A stretch of 15,871 nt of DNA from an uncultured Chitinophagaceae bacterium. GTDB taxonomy: Bacteria > Bacteroidota > Bacteroidia > Chitinophagales > Chitinophagaceae. Below are positions 14,452 to 15,871 of the stretch, one piece after another. The stretch covers positions 1-15,871 of the forward strand of contig CAMPGG010000046.1 of the NCBI GenBank assembly GCA_946885335.1, read 5' to 3'. Made by a program: the position numbers and the translations under genes. Position 1 is the first letter of the stretch. Each line of letters opens with the position of its first letter. The notes beneath the pieces were generated by a model, which saw only the letters and a list, made by a program, of their open reading frames with translations, was not told the DNA's origin and did no database searches.

Positions 14452-15024
14452 ATGATTTACCAGGATAAAATCATCATTTTAACGGCTCCATCGGGTGCAG
14501 GCAAAACGTCTATCACACGCTACCTGCTTAATTGTTTTCCTGATAAACTGGTGTTTTCCATATCGGCTGCCACACGCAAACCGAGGGACAATGAAAAAAA
14601 TGGGATCGATTATTATTTTTTAAGCCAGGAGGATTTTAATATAAAGATCCAGGAAGATGAATTTGTTGAATGGGAAATGGTTTATGAAGGCAAATATTAT
14701 GGAACATTGAAGTCTGAATTGCAACGGATATGGAATAAGCAACAGGTACCCTTACTCGATATTGATGTAAAAGGGGCTATTCATGTAAAAAAACAATTTC
14801 CCCAATCACTGGGTCTTTTTATTATGCCACCTTCGGTGGATGAATTAAAACGAAGATTAAATTCAAGAGGTACAGATTCCGAGGAATCAATCAGGGCCAG
14901 GGTAAACAAAGCCAAATACGAACTTACTTTTAAAGATCATTTTGATTACCAGATATTGAACGATGATTTGGATAAAGCATGTAAAGAAGCCAAAAAACTG
15001 GTAGAAACCTTCATTGGCATATAA
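14452..15024 (+). CDS. gmk: Guanylate kinase
   Basis: This 190-residue cytoplasmic enzyme phosphorylates GMP to GDP with ATP in purine nucleotide synthesis and salvage. The P-loop APSGAGKTS is at 12-20; the GMP-binding segment SAATRKPR (38-45) is followed by GIDYYFLSQEDF (51-62); FVEWEMVYEGKYYGT (71-85) and LLDIDVKGA (101-109) complete the nucleotide sites; and the lid/adenine-binding RLNSRGTDSEESIRARV is at 135-151. Length is typical (about 190-205 aa). The gap to lysS is 33 bp without a convincing terminator, so read-through from the lysS promoter is likely. TTTGC lies just before the ATG but lacks a good -7/-33 pair. Confidence 0.96.
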   Translation: MIYQDKIIILTAPSGAGKTSITRYLLNCFPDKLVFSISAATRKPRDNEKNGIDYYFLSQEDFNIKIQEDEFVEWEMVYEGKYYGTLKSELQRIWNKQQVPLLDIDVKGAIHVKKQFPQSLGLFIMPPSVDELKRRLNSRGTDSEESIRARVNKAKYELTFKDHFDYQILNDDLDKACKEAKKLVETFIGI

Positions 15025-15093
15025 ATTAAATTGGTGTATTTTTCGGTAGTTCAAATTCCGGGCAGTTGACCCGGCAAACTTTATCTTTACGGT

Positions 15094-15871
15094 ATGGCAG
15101 AAATGAAAGATATTTTGTGGTTCGTCATGGCCATTTTATTAATGGGTTTTTTTGCTGGTATGGAGATGGCATTTTACAGTGCTAACCGGCTGGGGATCGA
15201 ATTAAAAAAGAAACAGGGACATACGAGCGGGATCATTCTTGCAGAATTTTTTGAAACACCGGTCCGGTTTTTAACCACCACCCTTATTTGTTTTAATTTA
15301 TTACTGGTATTTTTTGGATTACAGTTCGCAGTGGTTATGCGTCCCATTTGGCTGCTGATCGGTGTAGGTTCTCCGCTGGTTCAAATGATCGTTGAAATTG
15401 CTATCTGCACTTTTATATTATTGATTTTCGTGGAATTCATACCCAGGGCCATTTTCAGGGCAAGAAGCAACAGCATGTTGTATTTCTTCTCCCGGGTGAT
15501 CCATTTTTTCTACCAGGTATTTTATCCTATCGGCGCTTCACTTATTCATATGTCAGAATGGTTATTGAAATACTTATTCAATGTTCGGATGGCAGAAAGG
15601 AAAGAGGCTTTTAAATACACAGATTATGACGAACTGTTCCAGCAATTTGAAAATGGAAATGATGAAAAGCAGGAAATGAGTACGGAACTTTTTGAAAATG
15701 CACTGGAGCTTCCTAAAATAAAAATCAGGCAATGTTTGGTGCCCAGAAAAGAAATAATGGGCATTGATGCTTCCAGTTCTATGGCAGATCTTACAAATAA
15801 ATTTATTGAAACCAAACTAAGTAAACTGATTATTTATGAAAATAATATAGACCATATTACAGGTTATGTGC
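15094..15871 (+). CDS. CNNM/CBS-domain (HlyC/CorC-type) membrane protein, 3' end outside window
   Basis: The first 259 residues are visible; the frame is open to the window edge, so the C-terminus is missing. The N-terminal part is a CNNM (DUF21) transmembrane domain with helices at about 7-27, 58-80, 95-117 and 128-158; AGMEMAFYSANRLGIELKKKQG (21-42) is typical. A linker leads to the first CBS domain (from about 209, IRQCLVPRKEIMGID). Family members are linked to magnesium/cobalt transport or efflux; the gliding protein GldE belongs to the same family, but I cannot assign this one to gldE. The usual GExIPK-type motif reads VEFIPRA (113-119). A TATCTTTA box (15082-15089) lies 4 bp before the ATG and a short CCGGG/CCCGG hairpin is at 15058-15074; both are weak signals. 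Confidence 0.85.
   Translation, partial: MAEMKDILWFVMAILLMGFFAGMEMAFYSANRLGIELKKKQGHTSGIILAEFFETPVRFLTTTLICFNLLLVFFGLQFAVVMRPIWLLIGVGSPLVQMIVEIAICTFILLIFVEFIPRAIFRARSNSMLYFFSRVIHFFYQVFYPIGASLIHMSEWLLKYLFNVRMAERKEAFKYTDYDELFQQFENGNDEKQEMSTELFENALELPKIKIRQCLVPRKEIMGIDASSSMADLTNKFIETKLSKLIIYENNIDHITGYV

Overview
The window looks like chromosomal DNA of a Bacteroidota bacterium, most likely a member of the Chitinophagaceae or a close relative. This is inference. It rests on the low-to-moderate GC content, the near absence of Shine-Dalgarno sequences, a perfect Bacteroidota housekeeping promoter (TTTG-N19-TAnnTTTG) in front of lysS, and families common in that phylum (2TM domain protein, DUF4197 lipoprotein, DUF1015, YdbS/YdbT PH-domain pair). 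I see no rRNA, tRNA, CRISPR array, insertion sequence or prophage. The organisation is that of an ordinary chromosomal region, with 17 complete genes and one cut off at the right edge.

Layout. Positions 1-272 are AT-rich and non-coding. Positions 273-1520 (+) hold a compact envelope/stress cluster: CsbD-like, YtxH-like, a two-TM YqjE/holin-superfamily protein, and an unrecognised 120-aa protein coupled by a 1-bp overlap. Positions 1525-4817 (-) carry a long-chain acyl-CoA synthetase, a 2TM protein and a secreted TPR protein with a clear intrinsic terminator. At 6111-6193 a DUF1015 gene (-) and a flavin-reductase-like gene (+) diverge. Positions 7090-11850 (-) run from two tandem paralogous HTH regulators through a DUF4197 lipoprotein to the membrane PH-domain pair YdbS/YdbT. 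From 12067 onward (+) come a fatty acid 2-hydroxylase-like di-iron membrane enzyme, lysyl-tRNA synthetase, guanylate kinase and the start of a CNNM/CBS transporter-like protein.

How the genes may work together. Much of the window concerns the envelope and lipids: fatty acid activation, fatty acid hydroxylation, membrane stress proteins and PH-domain membrane proteins. lysS and gmk are core housekeeping genes. The parts most worth a second look are the HTH paralog pair with TTTGCA repeats at its start, facing the hydroxylase gene, and the lysS leader, where a terminator-like hairpin sits between a perfect promoter and the start codon. I found no convincing undescribed multi-gene system such as a defence island or a biosynthetic cluster.
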